Positions 1 through 7,740 of a stretch of DNA of 35,715 nucleotides are shown piece by piece. The stretch covers positions 1 to 35,715 of the forward strand of contig JBEKYC010000072.1 of assembly GCA_049511415.1 (NCBI GenBank), written 5' to 3'. Both the position numbers and the translations under genes were made by a program. Numbering within the stretch: position 1 is the stretch's first letter; every line of letters starts with the position of its first letter. Source of the stretch: Bog-159 sp049511415 (lineage in GTDB: Bacteria; Acidobacteriota; Terriglobia; Bryobacterales; Bryobacteraceae). Below the pieces are notes generated by a model. That model made no database searches, had not been told where the DNA came from, and saw only the letters and a list, made by a program, of their open reading frames with translations.

Positions 1-266
1 ACCGATTCGCCGATCGACCCGATGGTTCGCGCGATGTTTTCTTCCAGCAGCGATCCGCCCATCAGCTTCAGCAGCGCCATCCCGATCACCGCCGCCGGAT
101 ACGTGGCCGCGATCGTCATCCCCGCCTTCAGGCCCAGGTAGGCATTCGCCGCGCCCAGAATCGCGGTCAGCACCAGCCCGATCAGCACGGCCCGGAACGT
201 AAACTCGCGCATGTCGGTCTTGTCCGGCACATACGACCGGAATTTCTTTTCGGGTTCGGGCGTCAT
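1..266 (-). CDS. OPT family oligopeptide transporter, N-terminal part (runs off window)
   Basis: The first 88 codons of a membrane transporter are visible and the gene continues beyond base 1. The protein starts MTPEPEKKFRSYVPDKTDMR, a charged cytoplasmic N-terminus, followed by a hydrophobic segment (about residues 25-45) containing AYLGLKAGMTIAATYPAAVI, and then LMGGSLLEENIARTIGS. The NAYLGLKAG and ENIxRTIGSxGES segments are characteristic of the prokaryotic oligopeptide transporter (OPT) superfamily, proton-coupled importers of peptides or metal chelates in the inner membrane. The ATG (266-264) overlaps the stop of the upstream yqeY-like gene as ATGA, so the two are probably co-transcribed and translationally coupled. 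The substrate cannot be judged from this fragment. Confidence 0.85.
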   Translation of the reverse strand, partial: MTPEPEKKFRSYVPDKTDMREFTFRAVLIGLVLTAILGAANAYLGLKAGMTIAATYPAAVIGMALLKLMGGSLLEENIARTIGSIGES

Positions 267-709
267 TGGAGTCGCGCTCTCACTTTCTCGCTCAACGATT
301 TTCCATCCACGGTCTTGCCGGCCAGCTTGGCCTGCGTGGCTTTCATCACCACGCCCATCTGCTTCAGCGAAGTCACCCCGGTCTCGGCCAGCGCCGCCTG
401 GATGGCGGCCTCAATCTCCGCTTCCGTGGCCCCGGCCGGTAGGTAGGATTCTATCAGCTTTCGTTCAGACTCTTCCTTGACGGCCGAATCCTCCCGCCCG
501 CCTTTGCGGAAAGCCTCCGCCGCTTCCGTCCGCTGTTTCACCAGCGACTTCAGAATCTGCATCTCCGCCGCTTCGTCCAGCGGCTTCATGGCGTCCACTT
601 CGTGTTTCTTCAGAGCGGATTTCATCATGCGCAGTGAGCTGAGGCGCGCTTCCTCCCGCGCCTTCATGGCTTCCACGATGTCCTTCTGGATTCGGTCAAG
701 TAGAGGCAT
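263..709 (-). CDS. GatB/YqeY domain-containing protein
   Basis: A 148-residue cytoplasmic, mostly helical protein of the usual length for the stand-alone YqeY family. Family hallmarks are the start MPLLDRIQKDIVEAMKAREE, then RLSSLRMMKSALK, EMQILKSLVKQRTEAAEAF, ESYLPAGATEAEIEAAI and the C-terminal VDGKSLSEKVRARL. The family resembles the C-terminal tRNA-binding tail of the GatB amidotransferase subunit. Its role is not firmly established; tRNA-linked amidotransfer is inferred from that similarity. It is the first gene of a two-gene unit with the OPT transporter, joined by an ATGA overlap. No strong Shine-Dalgarno sequence is visible before the ATG. Confidence 0.9.
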   Translation of the reverse strand: MPLLDRIQKDIVEAMKAREEARLSSLRMMKSALKKHEVDAMKPLDEAAEMQILKSLVKQRTEAAEAFRKGGREDSAVKEESERKLIESYLPAGATEAEIEAAIQAALAETGVTSLKQMGVVMKATQAKLAGKTVDGKSLSEKVRARLQ

Positions 710-734
710 AATGATTGCTATTCTACGACGTGGC

Positions 735-775
735 GCACGCTTCAGCGTGCAGCCGTGGGCTTCAGCCCACGGCTG
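735..775. repeat. REP-like double palindrome between divergent genes
   Basis: Two perfect hairpins stand directly side by side. The first is GCACGC-TTCA-GCGTGC (735-750, 6-bp stem). The second (750-775) is an 11-bp stem, CAGCCGTGGGC pairing with GCCCACGGCTG, around the same TTCA loop. Both palindromes share the central CTTCAG hexamer at the loop. The design, two short GC-rich palindromes in an intergenic gap, is that of REP/BIME-type elements mobilised by RAYT transposases. No RAYT gene is present in the window and no second copy of this element was seen. It could also act as a transcription barrier between the divergent flanking genes. Confidence 0.65.
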
Positions 776-858
776 GGCGGGCGACGCTCGCCTCTTGACT
801 TTCTGCCGGGCGGTCCGGATGGCTCCAACTGTGCGCTCTTGTGCAACAGGGTTGCGGC

Positions 859-874
859 CGTACGAAGTCGTACG
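859..874. promoter_or_regulatory. Candidate operator: 7-bp inverted repeat with 2-bp spacer
   Basis: CGTACGA-AG-TCGTACG is a perfect inverted repeat lying 53 bp before the ATG of the GloVer repeat gene, in a region with no coding signal. The short spacer and near-perfect symmetry suit a dimeric repressor site better than a terminator, because no T-run follows. The regulator is unknown. Confidence 0.35.
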
Positions 875-927
875 TAGCTAATCGCAGGAAGATCGAGTAG
901 ACTGGGGTGAGCCGGAGGTGGAACTCC

Positions 928-3211
928 ATGTCAATCGACATCCGGATGCTGCCGATTGTCGCACTGTCCGCGGTTTTTGTGACCCTGCCGTCCGACGCAC
1001 AGACTGCCACCGAAACGATTCTCCGCAGTTTCCGAAATTATCCGAGCGGGAATCAACCGCGCGGAACGCTGGCCCGCGATACCCAAGGCAACCTCTACGG
1101 GACTACCGTATTGGGCGGGACCCGAGGCAACGGTGTCGTGTTCAAGTTGACCGGCGGGCGAATACAACATCCCCTATAGCTTCAAAGATCAGGCGGATGG
1201 CTACCTGCCGTCGGCGGGCGTGACTCTGGACGCGGCCGGCAACCTCTATGGGACCGCCGCGGGCGGTGCGAACGACCTGGGAGTTGTCTACAAGGTGGAC
1301 CCCTCAGGCCAGGAAACCGTTCTCCACAACTTTGCGGGCGGAGCCGACGGCGAGAGCCCTTACTCCAGCCTTGTGCTGGACGCAGCCGGTAATCTTTACG
1401 GGACCACCGTTGCGGGCGGACCAGCCGGCGCGGGTGTCGTCTTCAAAATTGATGCGTCCGGCAACGAGACGGTGCTTCATAGTTTTGAGTGCGCCGGCGA
1501 CGGCTGTTATCCGTACAGCGGCCTGGTTCTCGGTCCGGCCGGCAATCTCTATGGCACCACCAGCGGCGGCGGGAAATACTCAGGCGGCGTCCTGTTCATG
1601 TTGGATCCAACAGGATAGGAAACTATCCTGCACAACTTCGGCAACAGCGATGGAAGATATCCATACGCAGGCGTCGTTCGGGATGAATCCGGAAACCTCT
1701 GCGGCGTGACCCAATCCGGCGGCGAAGGATCGGGCGTCATTTATAAGCTGGATCCGGCAGGCCACTATACGGTGCTGCATTCTTTTTCGCCGGCGGATGA
1801 CGGTCTTGCGGCTCCGGATTCGGTACTGGTTCAAGATGCTGCTGGCAACCTTTATGGCACGACGCAAGCCGGCGGCGCGGCCGGTGTTGGTGCGGCTTAT
1901 GAGCTGGATACAGCCGGCAGTCTGACGATCCTGTACTCCTTTCCGCCGAGGGCCCCATCGAGCCCCATCAGGAACATGTCCGCGCCGGGATTGACAATCG
2001 ATCCCGCAGGCAATCTGTTCGGCGTAGTTGAGGTGGGCACGGGCACGGCTGAAGGCGGTCTGGTTTATATGTTAAATGCGGCCAGAGCCGAGACCACGAT
2101 CTACAGTTTCTCCCCCGCGCCCGGTGGTACGAGCCCGTTCGCAGGGGTGGTCCTCGATGCGGCTGGAAATCTGTACGGAACCACCAGCAGTGACGATACG
2201 CCGGGGAGCGAACCCAATTGGGGTCTCGTGTACCAGGTGGATCCGGCTGGCAATGAACAAGTACTCTACAATTTCACGGGCGGCGCGGACGGCGGCTATC
2301 CGCAGGGCGGAGTGATCCGGGATGCGGGCGGCAGACTGTATGGTACAGCCTGGTCCGGGGGCGCAGCCAATCTCGGCGTGGTGTTCGAACTCAGTCCGTC
2401 GGGCAAGCAGACCGTGCTGCACAGCTTCACCGGGGGAAGCGATGGCCAGCAACCCGTGGCAGGCGTCATTCGCGACGCGGATGGCAACTTGTACGGAACG
2501 ACGCCCACTGGCGGAAACACCGCCTGCGATGGCGGTTGCGGGGTAGTCTTCAAAATCGACCCTTCCGGCCAGGAAAGCATTTTGTACAGCTTTACGGGCG
2601 GCGAGGGCGGCAGCGCACCGCTTGCCAGCCTGACTCAGGATTCGGAAGGGAATCTCTACGGAACCGCCTTTAATGGCGGGGCAGGGGATTGTGGCGTGGT
2701 CTTCAAAGTTGACCCGGCAGGAAACCAAACCCTGCTTTACGCATTCACCAGGCGGCCAGGCGATGGCTGCAATCCGCAAGCCCCGCTGATCCGCGATGCG
2801 GATGGCAATCTCTACGGCACGACGTTATATAGTGCCGGCGAGGGTTGTTTTGACGGCGGCTGCGGCATCGTCTTTCAAATCGATCCTGCCGGCAACGAGA
2901 CCGTGCTCTACCACTTCACCGGGGAAGCCGACGGAGGCATTCCCATGGCCGGTGTGATTCGCGACGCCGCGGGCAATCTTTACGGCGCCACAACCGGCGG
3001 CGGCTCGGGCGTCGGCGTCAACGGCTGCGGGGTGGTGTACGAACTGAACGCCTCGGGACAGGAAATGGTGCTGCACACATTCACGGGCGCGCTCCTCGAC
3101 GGCTGCGGTCCGTGGGCGGGCCTGGCTGCGGATGCGACGAGGAATCTCTACGGCACGGCGCCCTACGATGGACCAGGCGATGGTGGCGTGCTGTACAAGA
3201 TTACTTTTTAG
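928..3211 (+). pseudogene. Exported GloVer-type tandem-repeat protein, interrupted by a frameshift and an amber stop
   Basis: Start chosen at ATG 928, nine bases after GGAGG (914-918). The N-terminus, MSIDIRMLPIVALSAVFVTL ending in SDAQ, is a signal peptide. The rest is fourteen repeats of about 45-60 residues carrying NLYGTTxxGG, GVVFKxDPxG and ETVLHxFxGGxDG motifs, the repeat family named GloVer (Gloeo_Verruco, TIGR03803). These are secreted, probably propeller-like proteins of unknown function. Two lesions break the frame. An extra G in the run 1156-1158 shifts the frame after VFKLTGG; dropping it restores TGGEYNIPYSFKDQADG. A TAG at 1616-1618 stands where DPTG-Gln-ETILHNF is expected (CAG to TAG). 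The last 1.6 kb from 1619 is open with all repeats intact, so the decay is recent or the lesions are sequence errors. No C-terminal anchor is visible. Confidence 0.85.
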
Positions 3212-3715
3212 CAGCGGGCCGGAGAAGCGCGATGCCATCGTGATACGCGTGCGTGCGCTACGGCTCCGTCCGCATGCTGCGCAATCTGCGTATCTGGCGC
3301 CCAAAGCAACGTGTTACCGTCTTGCCAAGGCGATCGGCCTCCGGCGATAAACTGTAGTTGCGCCGGTACAGCATGGACGTCGGTTGGAATCGCACGGCGT
3401 GTTGTGGAGCGCGGGATCCGAGCAGCGGTGTGATCCTATCTCTACAGCGAGCATTAGCACGCAGAACGCATATGATGCTGATTTGATGACCATGAAGAGC
3501 ACACGCGAATCTTGGGAGGAATTCCTAAAATCCCGAGGCGCCGCGGGGCAAGCTCATCTCCGCCTCCCCTCGCCGCCTTCGAAATGCTGAAGACCAGCGA
3601 TTCATAACGTTGCGGCGTGGATGGGTCTCGATTCCAGGGAAGCACGGCGCGTGGCGGTGGCTTTCGCATCTCCCCGCCTCCCCCGCCATCTAACCATTAA
3701 GGCGACAATGGAAGC
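3212..3715. other. Intergenic region with no recognisable gene
   Basis: About 500 bp between the GloVer pseudogene and cysK. Short open frames occur, the longest on the plus strand at 3384-3590, but none has a ribosome binding site together with a recognisable sequence. No tRNA, riboswitch or clear terminator was seen. The cysK promoter must lie here, but no convincing -35/-10 pair could be assigned. Confidence 0.5.
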
Positions 3716-4672
3716 ATGTCCAAAGTTTATGCAGATAACTCACTCAGCATCGGCCACACCCCGTTGATCCGGCTGCATCGCCTCGCCCAGGGCGCCAAGG
3801 CCACCGTGCTGGCCAAGATCGAAGGACGGAATCCGGCTTATTCCGTCAAATGCCGTATCGGCGCATCCATGATCTGGGACGCCGAGCAGCGCGGCGTCCT
3901 GAAAACTGGCATCGAAATCGTGGAACCCACCAGCGGCAACACCGGCATCGCCTTGGCCTACGTGGCGGCTTCCCGCGGCTACAAACTGACCCTCACCATG
4001 CCCGAAACCATGTCACTGGAACGGCGCAAGGTCCTGGCGGCCTTCGGCGCCAGGTTGGTGCTGACCCCCGGTCCGGAAGGCATGTCGGGCGCTATCCGCA
4101 AAGCCGCTGAAATCGCGCAATCCGACCCGGATCATTATTTTATGCCCCAACAGTTTGAGAATCCGGCGAACCCCGCCATCCATGAAAAAACCACCGGTCC
4201 CGAGATCTGGGACGATACCGATGGCGCGGTGGATGTCTTCGTCAGCGGCGTCGGCACCGGCGGCACCATCACCGGCGTCTCCCGCTACCTCAAGAAAACC
4301 AAAGGCAAGGCCGTCACGACGGTTGCCGTGGAACCCGCCGCCAGTCCCGTGCTGACCCAGCAGCGCGCCGGCGATCCGCTGAAACCCGCCCCGCATAAAA
4401 TCCAGGGCATTGGCGCAGGCTTCGTCCCGAAGATCCTCGACATGTCGCTGGTGGATCGCATCGAGCAGGTCACCAACGAAGAAGCCATCGAATGTGCCCG
4501 CCGCCTGACCATGGAGGAAGGCATCCTCTCGGGCATCTCCTGCGGCGCAGCCGCGGCGGTGGCGGTTCGCCTGGCGCAATTGCCCGAATTCGCCGGCAAG
4601 ACCATCGTGACCGTGCTGCCGGATTCCGGCGAGCGCTATCTCTCCACCGTCCTATACGAAGGCTTGGGGTGA
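3716..4672 (+). CDS. cysK: Cysteine synthase A (O-acetylserine sulfhydrylase)
   Basis: A 318-residue PLP enzyme that makes L-cysteine from O-acetylserine and sulfide in the cytoplasm. It tracks E. coli CysK closely over its whole length: SVKCRIG with the PLP lysine at K45, the substrate/phosphate loop EPTSGNTGIA (residues 70-79), PETMSLERRK, GVGTGGTITG and GILSGISCGAAAA. Its length and ends match the CysK family, and MxWDAExRGVLK and PHKIQGIGAGF point to CysK rather than CysM or cystathionine beta-synthase. The stop TGA (4670-4672) lies immediately before, or overlaps, the start of epsC, whose product supplies O-acetylserine, so the two form a cysteine synthesis unit. Confidence 0.97.
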   Translation: MSKVYADNSLSIGHTPLIRLHRLAQGAKATVLAKIEGRNPAYSVKCRIGASMIWDAEQRGVLKTGIEIVEPTSGNTGIALAYVAASRGYKLTLTMPETMSLERRKVLAAFGARLVLTPGPEGMSGAIRKAAEIAQSDPDHYFMPQQFENPANPAIHEKTTGPEIWDDTDGAVDVFVSGVGTGGTITGVSRYLKKTKGKAVTTVAVEPAASPVLTQQRAGDPLKPAPHKIQGIGAGFVPKILDMSLVDRIEQVTNEEAIECARRLTMEEGILSGISCGAAAAVAVRLAQLPEFAGKTIVTVLPDSGERYLSTVLYEGLG

Positions 4673-4677
4673 TCGCA

Positions 4678-5601
4678 GTGGATTTATCGAAGCTGAACAG
4701 TTTGTCCCTGACCTTCGCCAAGGCCTTGGAGTCCGGCCACGCAGGCGGCGACAAGAGCTTTCAACTGCCCGACCGCGTGGCGGTGGCCCAGATCTGCCGC
4801 CGCTACGTGGCCGCCCTGTTCCCGCTTTTCCACGACGGCGGCGCGCGCGCTTACGTCCAAGAGATCGAAAAGCTCCTGACCGAGCAGGTCTGCCGCGCCA
4901 TCCGCCTCGCCTGCCACTGCCAGTCGGCCGAGACGCCCACCGGATTCAAGCAGAGCGCCCGCGAGCGCGTCGATGCCGTTCTCGAAAAGCTACCGGACCT
5001 GGCGCGCCTGCTGGCCTCCGACGCCGAAGCAGCCTACTGCAACGATCCTGCCGCGCCCGGCCTGGAGGAAGTGCTGCTCTGCTATCCGGCCATCGAAGCT
5101 ATCACCGTCCAGCGCCTCGCGCATCATCTCTATCTGCTGGAGATTCCCTACATCCCCCGCATGATGACCGAGGCCGCCCACAGCCACACCGGCATCGACA
5201 TACATCCCGGCGCCACCATCGGCGAATCTTTTTTCATCGACCACGGCACCGGCGTCGTGATCGGCGAAACCGCCACCATCGGCAACAAAGTGACCCTGTA
5301 TCATGGAGTCACCCTGGGCGCATTCAACCCGCTGTCGAAAGACGATCACCGGGAACTGCGCCGCGGCCATCTCAGTAAGCGCCATCCCGACCTGGAAGAT
5401 CACGTCACGGTCTACCCGAACGCGACGATTCTGGGTGGTAAAACCCGCGTCGGCCATCACAGCGTAATCGGCGGCAACGTCTGGCTGACCCACTCGGTAG
5501 TGCCATATAGCAAGGTGGTGATGAAAGACCCCGCCCTGCGCATACACAACGGCAACCCGGAGTGGTCCGAAGCCTTCAAGTTCGCCGGCGACGGTATTTG
5601 A
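4678..5601 (+). CDS. epsC: Serine O-acetyltransferase, EpsC type
   Basis: A cytoplasmic acyltransferase that makes O-acetylserine from serine and acetyl-CoA, the substrate for the adjacent cysK. The protein is about 307 residues: a long helical N-terminal half (PDRVAVAQICRRYVAALFPL, then IRLACHCQSAE) and a C-terminal left-handed beta-helix. The helix carries THTGIDIHPGATIG-type hexapeptide repeats, GESFFIDHGTGVVIGETATI with the acetyltransferase His, and GGKTRVGHHSVIGGNVWLT. The start is uncertain. GTG 4678 follows GGGGTGAT, a good anti-SD match, at about 4 bp; GTG 4669 would overlap the cysK stop as GTGA and add three residues. The tail ends RIHNGNPEW. The long N-terminal domain separates it from the short plant and Bacillus CysE type. 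Confidence 0.93.
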   Translation: MDLSKLNSLSLTFAKALESGHAGGDKSFQLPDRVAVAQICRRYVAALFPLFHDGGARAYVQEIEKLLTEQVCRAIRLACHCQSAETPTGFKQSARERVDAVLEKLPDLARLLASDAEAAYCNDPAAPGLEEVLLCYPAIEAITVQRLAHHLYLLEIPYIPRMMTEAAHSHTGIDIHPGATIGESFFIDHGTGVVIGETATIGNKVTLYHGVTLGAFNPLSKDDHRELRRGHLSKRHPDLEDHVTVYPNATILGGKTRVGHHSVIGGNVWLTHSVVPYSKVVMKDPALRIHNGNPEWSEAFKFAGDGI

Positions 5602-5841
5602 TTCTATAGCAGCGCTCAGAACTCCGCCCCAGACTCTCCCGGACCGGCGCCTCCCTCGCGAGCAGCCGGCCACCGGACCGCCCATTGACAAATCGCCCCA
5701 TGAAATATCCTCCCGACCCACATCAACTTGCGCCAATCGCCCCAACCCTACCGCCAGGCCCCATGCTCATCTGGAATCGGGGAAGATCCATAGTGCGAAA
5801 CAACCCACGAATTTCAAGCGCAGCCAACCCCCGCCCGCCCA

Positions 5842-5960
5842 ACCGCCAAAATCTCCGCCGCAAAAGGCACTTTTATTGATTCTAAAGCCCCAATGGGTTC
5901 GTTTTTACAAAAATCCCTTCGCCCCACTTAGCTCAAAACCGCACAAAAACGCCCAATTTC
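5842..5960. repeat. Copy 1 of a diverged ~118-bp intergenic direct repeat
   Basis: This segment and 6378-6494 share the same order of blocks: CCGCCAAAATC, CCGCCGCA, GGCA, then the near-identical core TTATTGATTCTAAAGCC and AATGGGT, a T-rich stretch, a CGCCCC block, and finally AAAACCGC and CGCCCAATTTC. The two copies are in the same orientation, 418 bp apart, and flank the decayed HXXEE gene. No open frame is shared between the copies, so the similarity is at the DNA level. It is probably a dispersed intergenic repeat; copies elsewhere in the genome cannot be checked here. Confidence 0.7.
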
Positions 5961-5964
5961 CCAG

Positions 5965-6306
5965 CTATCTGGTCCCACCCGCCGCCAGGCCATGCCGATC
6001 TCCCGCAAACAGCCGCCTTAACAGCAGATGACCGCGTTTCTGCCGGCCGGGTTGGTCGCCGGGGGCGTGGGGGCGCTTCCCATCGCTCCAGTCAGACCCG
6101 AAGAGTCTCGGAAACTGATGCTGAAAGCCCGTGAAATATTCCTCGGTAAAATGCAGAAATTGCACGGCAATGGCAACCAGGTAGATGGGAAGAACCGGCG
6201 CGGCATCCTCTTTCCAGGGCGCGGCTACCCACAGACCTTAAGACAGCACCAAACCGCCGCTGAGCAAAATGACCGCCGGCCCGATCCAGTGAGTATGCGC
6301 CTCCGG
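5965..6306 (-). pseudogene. Decayed HXXEE-domain membrane protein remnant
   Basis: On the minus strand one frame reads EAHTHWIGPAVILLSGGLVL, then an in-frame TAA (6240-6238), then GLWVAAPWKEDAAPVLPIYL and VAIAVQFLHFTEEYFTGFQH, followed by QFPRLFG. HFTEE (6153-6139) fits the H-x-x-E-E signature of the HXXEE family of small membrane proteins, and the flanking hydrophobic segments suit a multi-helix membrane protein. A further in-frame TAG (6309-6307) lies just upstream, no start codon with a ribosome binding site is present, and similarity fades after about 6080. The piece covers only part of a typical HXXEE protein. The family call rests on the motif and hydrophobic pattern alone. Confidence 0.4.
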
Positions 6307-6377
6307 CTATGCGGTCACGCCAGGATATGCCCTTCGGTTGATCTGGCATCGCCGCCCAAATATCATGCCACTTCGCG

Positions 6378-6494
6378 CCGCCAAAATCCCGCCGCATGAG
6401 GCAACGTTATTGATTCTAAAGCCAGAATGGGTCTGCTTTTTCAGAGCGCCCCGCGCCCCGCAAAGCCCAAAACCGCCCAAAACCGCCCAATTTC
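6378..6494. repeat. Copy 2 of the ~118-bp intergenic direct repeat
   Basis: Same block order as 5842-5960, including the core TTATTGATTCTAAAGCC at about 6407-6423 and the closing CGCCCAATTTC. This copy has a duplicated AAAACCGCCC unit near its right end (about 6469-6488). It ends about 75 bp before the aminotransferase start, so it may overlap that gene's promoter region. Confidence 0.7.
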
Positions 6495-6567
6495 GTCGCG
6501 CGGACTGCGCCCTCGTAGCACCCGCCTCCGAGCACTTTGATAAGCTGGAATACTTGAGGTCCCGCCC

Positions 6568-7740
6568 ATGCATATTAAAAAGCAAAGATTGTTAACACCA
6601 GGCCCTACGCCTCTCTATCCGCCCGCCCTCCATGCCATGATGGCGGCGGATATCCATCACCGCACGGAAGACTTCCGCAAAGTATACCGGTCCGCGCTCG
6701 CGGATCTCAAAGAAGTGATGGCCACGGCCAACGATGTGCTCATGTTCTGCGCCTCCGGTACCGGAGCCATGGACGCCTCGGTGTCGAACCTGTTCTCCCG
6801 CGGCGACAAAGTCATCGTCTGCGTCGCCGGAAAATTCGGCGAGCGCTGGGCCGAAATCGCCAAAGCCTACGGTCTGGATGCCACCGTCCTCACTGCACCT
6901 TACGGCGAAGTGGTCTCGCCGGCAACCGTCGAAGCCGCGTTAGCCGCCGAACCCGCCACCCGCGGTGTCTTCGTGCAAGCCTCCGAAACCTCCACCGGCG
7001 CCGCGCATGACGTGCGCGCCATGGCCCACGCCATCGCCAAAACCGACGCCATTTTCGTCGTGGACGCCATCACCGGCCTCGGCACCATGCCGCTCGATAT
7101 CGACGGCTGGGGTCTCGATGTAGTAATCGGCGGGTCGCAGAAAGCCTTTATGATTCCCCCCGGCCTGGCCTTCCTGTCCATCAGCCCCAAAGCCTGGAGC
7201 TTCGCCGACAAATCCAACCTCCCGCATTTTTATTTCAATCTGAAGAAAGAGAAGAAGAGCGGCGACGCCGGCGAATCCAGTTGGACGCCTTCCACCGCCC
7301 TGATTCTGGCGCTCGCCGAAGCGCTCAAATACGTGAAGCAGATCGGCATGGCCCACCTCATCGAAAACGCGCAATTGCTGGCCCGCGCCACCCGCGCCGC
7401 CGTCCAGGAACTCGGCCTGGAGCTTTTCGCGCCCAGTTCGCCGGGCTCGTCGGTGACCGCCGTCAAAGCCCCCAAGGGCATGGATTCCGGCATCATCGTC
7501 AAGGAATTCCGCAATCGTTTCGGCGCCATCATCGCCAATGGCCAGGGCAGCATGAAAGGCCAGATCTTCCGCATCGCGCACCTCGGCTACTTCGATTTCT
7601 CCGACCTCTTCGCCATGGCCGCCGGTCTCGAAATCATCCTGCACGCCAATGGCTACCCCGTGCAATTCGGCAAGGGAGTCGCCGCCGTGGAAAATGTGTA
7701 TAGCGAGGTTGCGGTCGCCCCGCAGACCGTTCACGCATGA
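6568..7740 (+). CDS. Class V aminotransferase, alanine-glyoxylate aminotransferase family
   Basis: A 390-residue fold-type I PLP enzyme. Family signs are the start RLLTPGPTPLYPPALHAM, HHRTEDFRKVY, the cofactor-binding SGTGAMDASVSNL (residues 63-75), VVDAITGLG with the pyridine-nitrogen aspartate D166, and the Schiff-base lysine K192 in GGSQKAFMIPPGL. The C-terminal RIAHLGYFDFSDL is also typical. Characterised relatives use serine, alanine or glyoxylate. The gene overlaps serA as ATGA, so its likely job here is phosphoserine transamination in serine synthesis in place of SerC; that is inference from context. The start has TGAGGT about 10 bp upstream. Serine-glyoxylate or serine-pyruvate aminotransferase activity is the main alternative. 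Confidence 0.92.
   Translation: MHIKKQRLLTPGPTPLYPPALHAMMAADIHHRTEDFRKVYRSALADLKEVMATANDVLMFCASGTGAMDASVSNLFSRGDKVIVCVAGKFGERWAEIAKAYGLDATVLTAPYGEVVSPATVEAALAAEPATRGVFVQASETSTGAAHDVRAMAHAIAKTDAIFVVDAITGLGTMPLDIDGWGLDVVIGGSQKAFMIPPGLAFLSISPKAWSFADKSNLPHFYFNLKKEKKSGDAGESSWTPSTALILALAEALKYVKQIGMAHLIENAQLLARATRAAVQELGLELFAPSSPGSSVTAVKAPKGMDSGIIVKEFRNRFGAIIANGQGSMKGQIFRIAHLGYFDFSDLFAMAAGLEIILHANGYPVQFGKGVAAVENVYSEVAVAPQTVHA

Noticed and set aside
859..874. Palindrome read as a transcription terminator
   Set aside because: No U-run on either side and no gene ends nearby; an operator is the better reading.
3384..3590. Possible small gene before cysK (a piece reads MTMKSTRESWEEFLKSRGAA)
   Set aside because: The start looks protein-like, but the continuation is low-complexity, the nearest GGAGG is downstream of the ATG, and no family is recognised.
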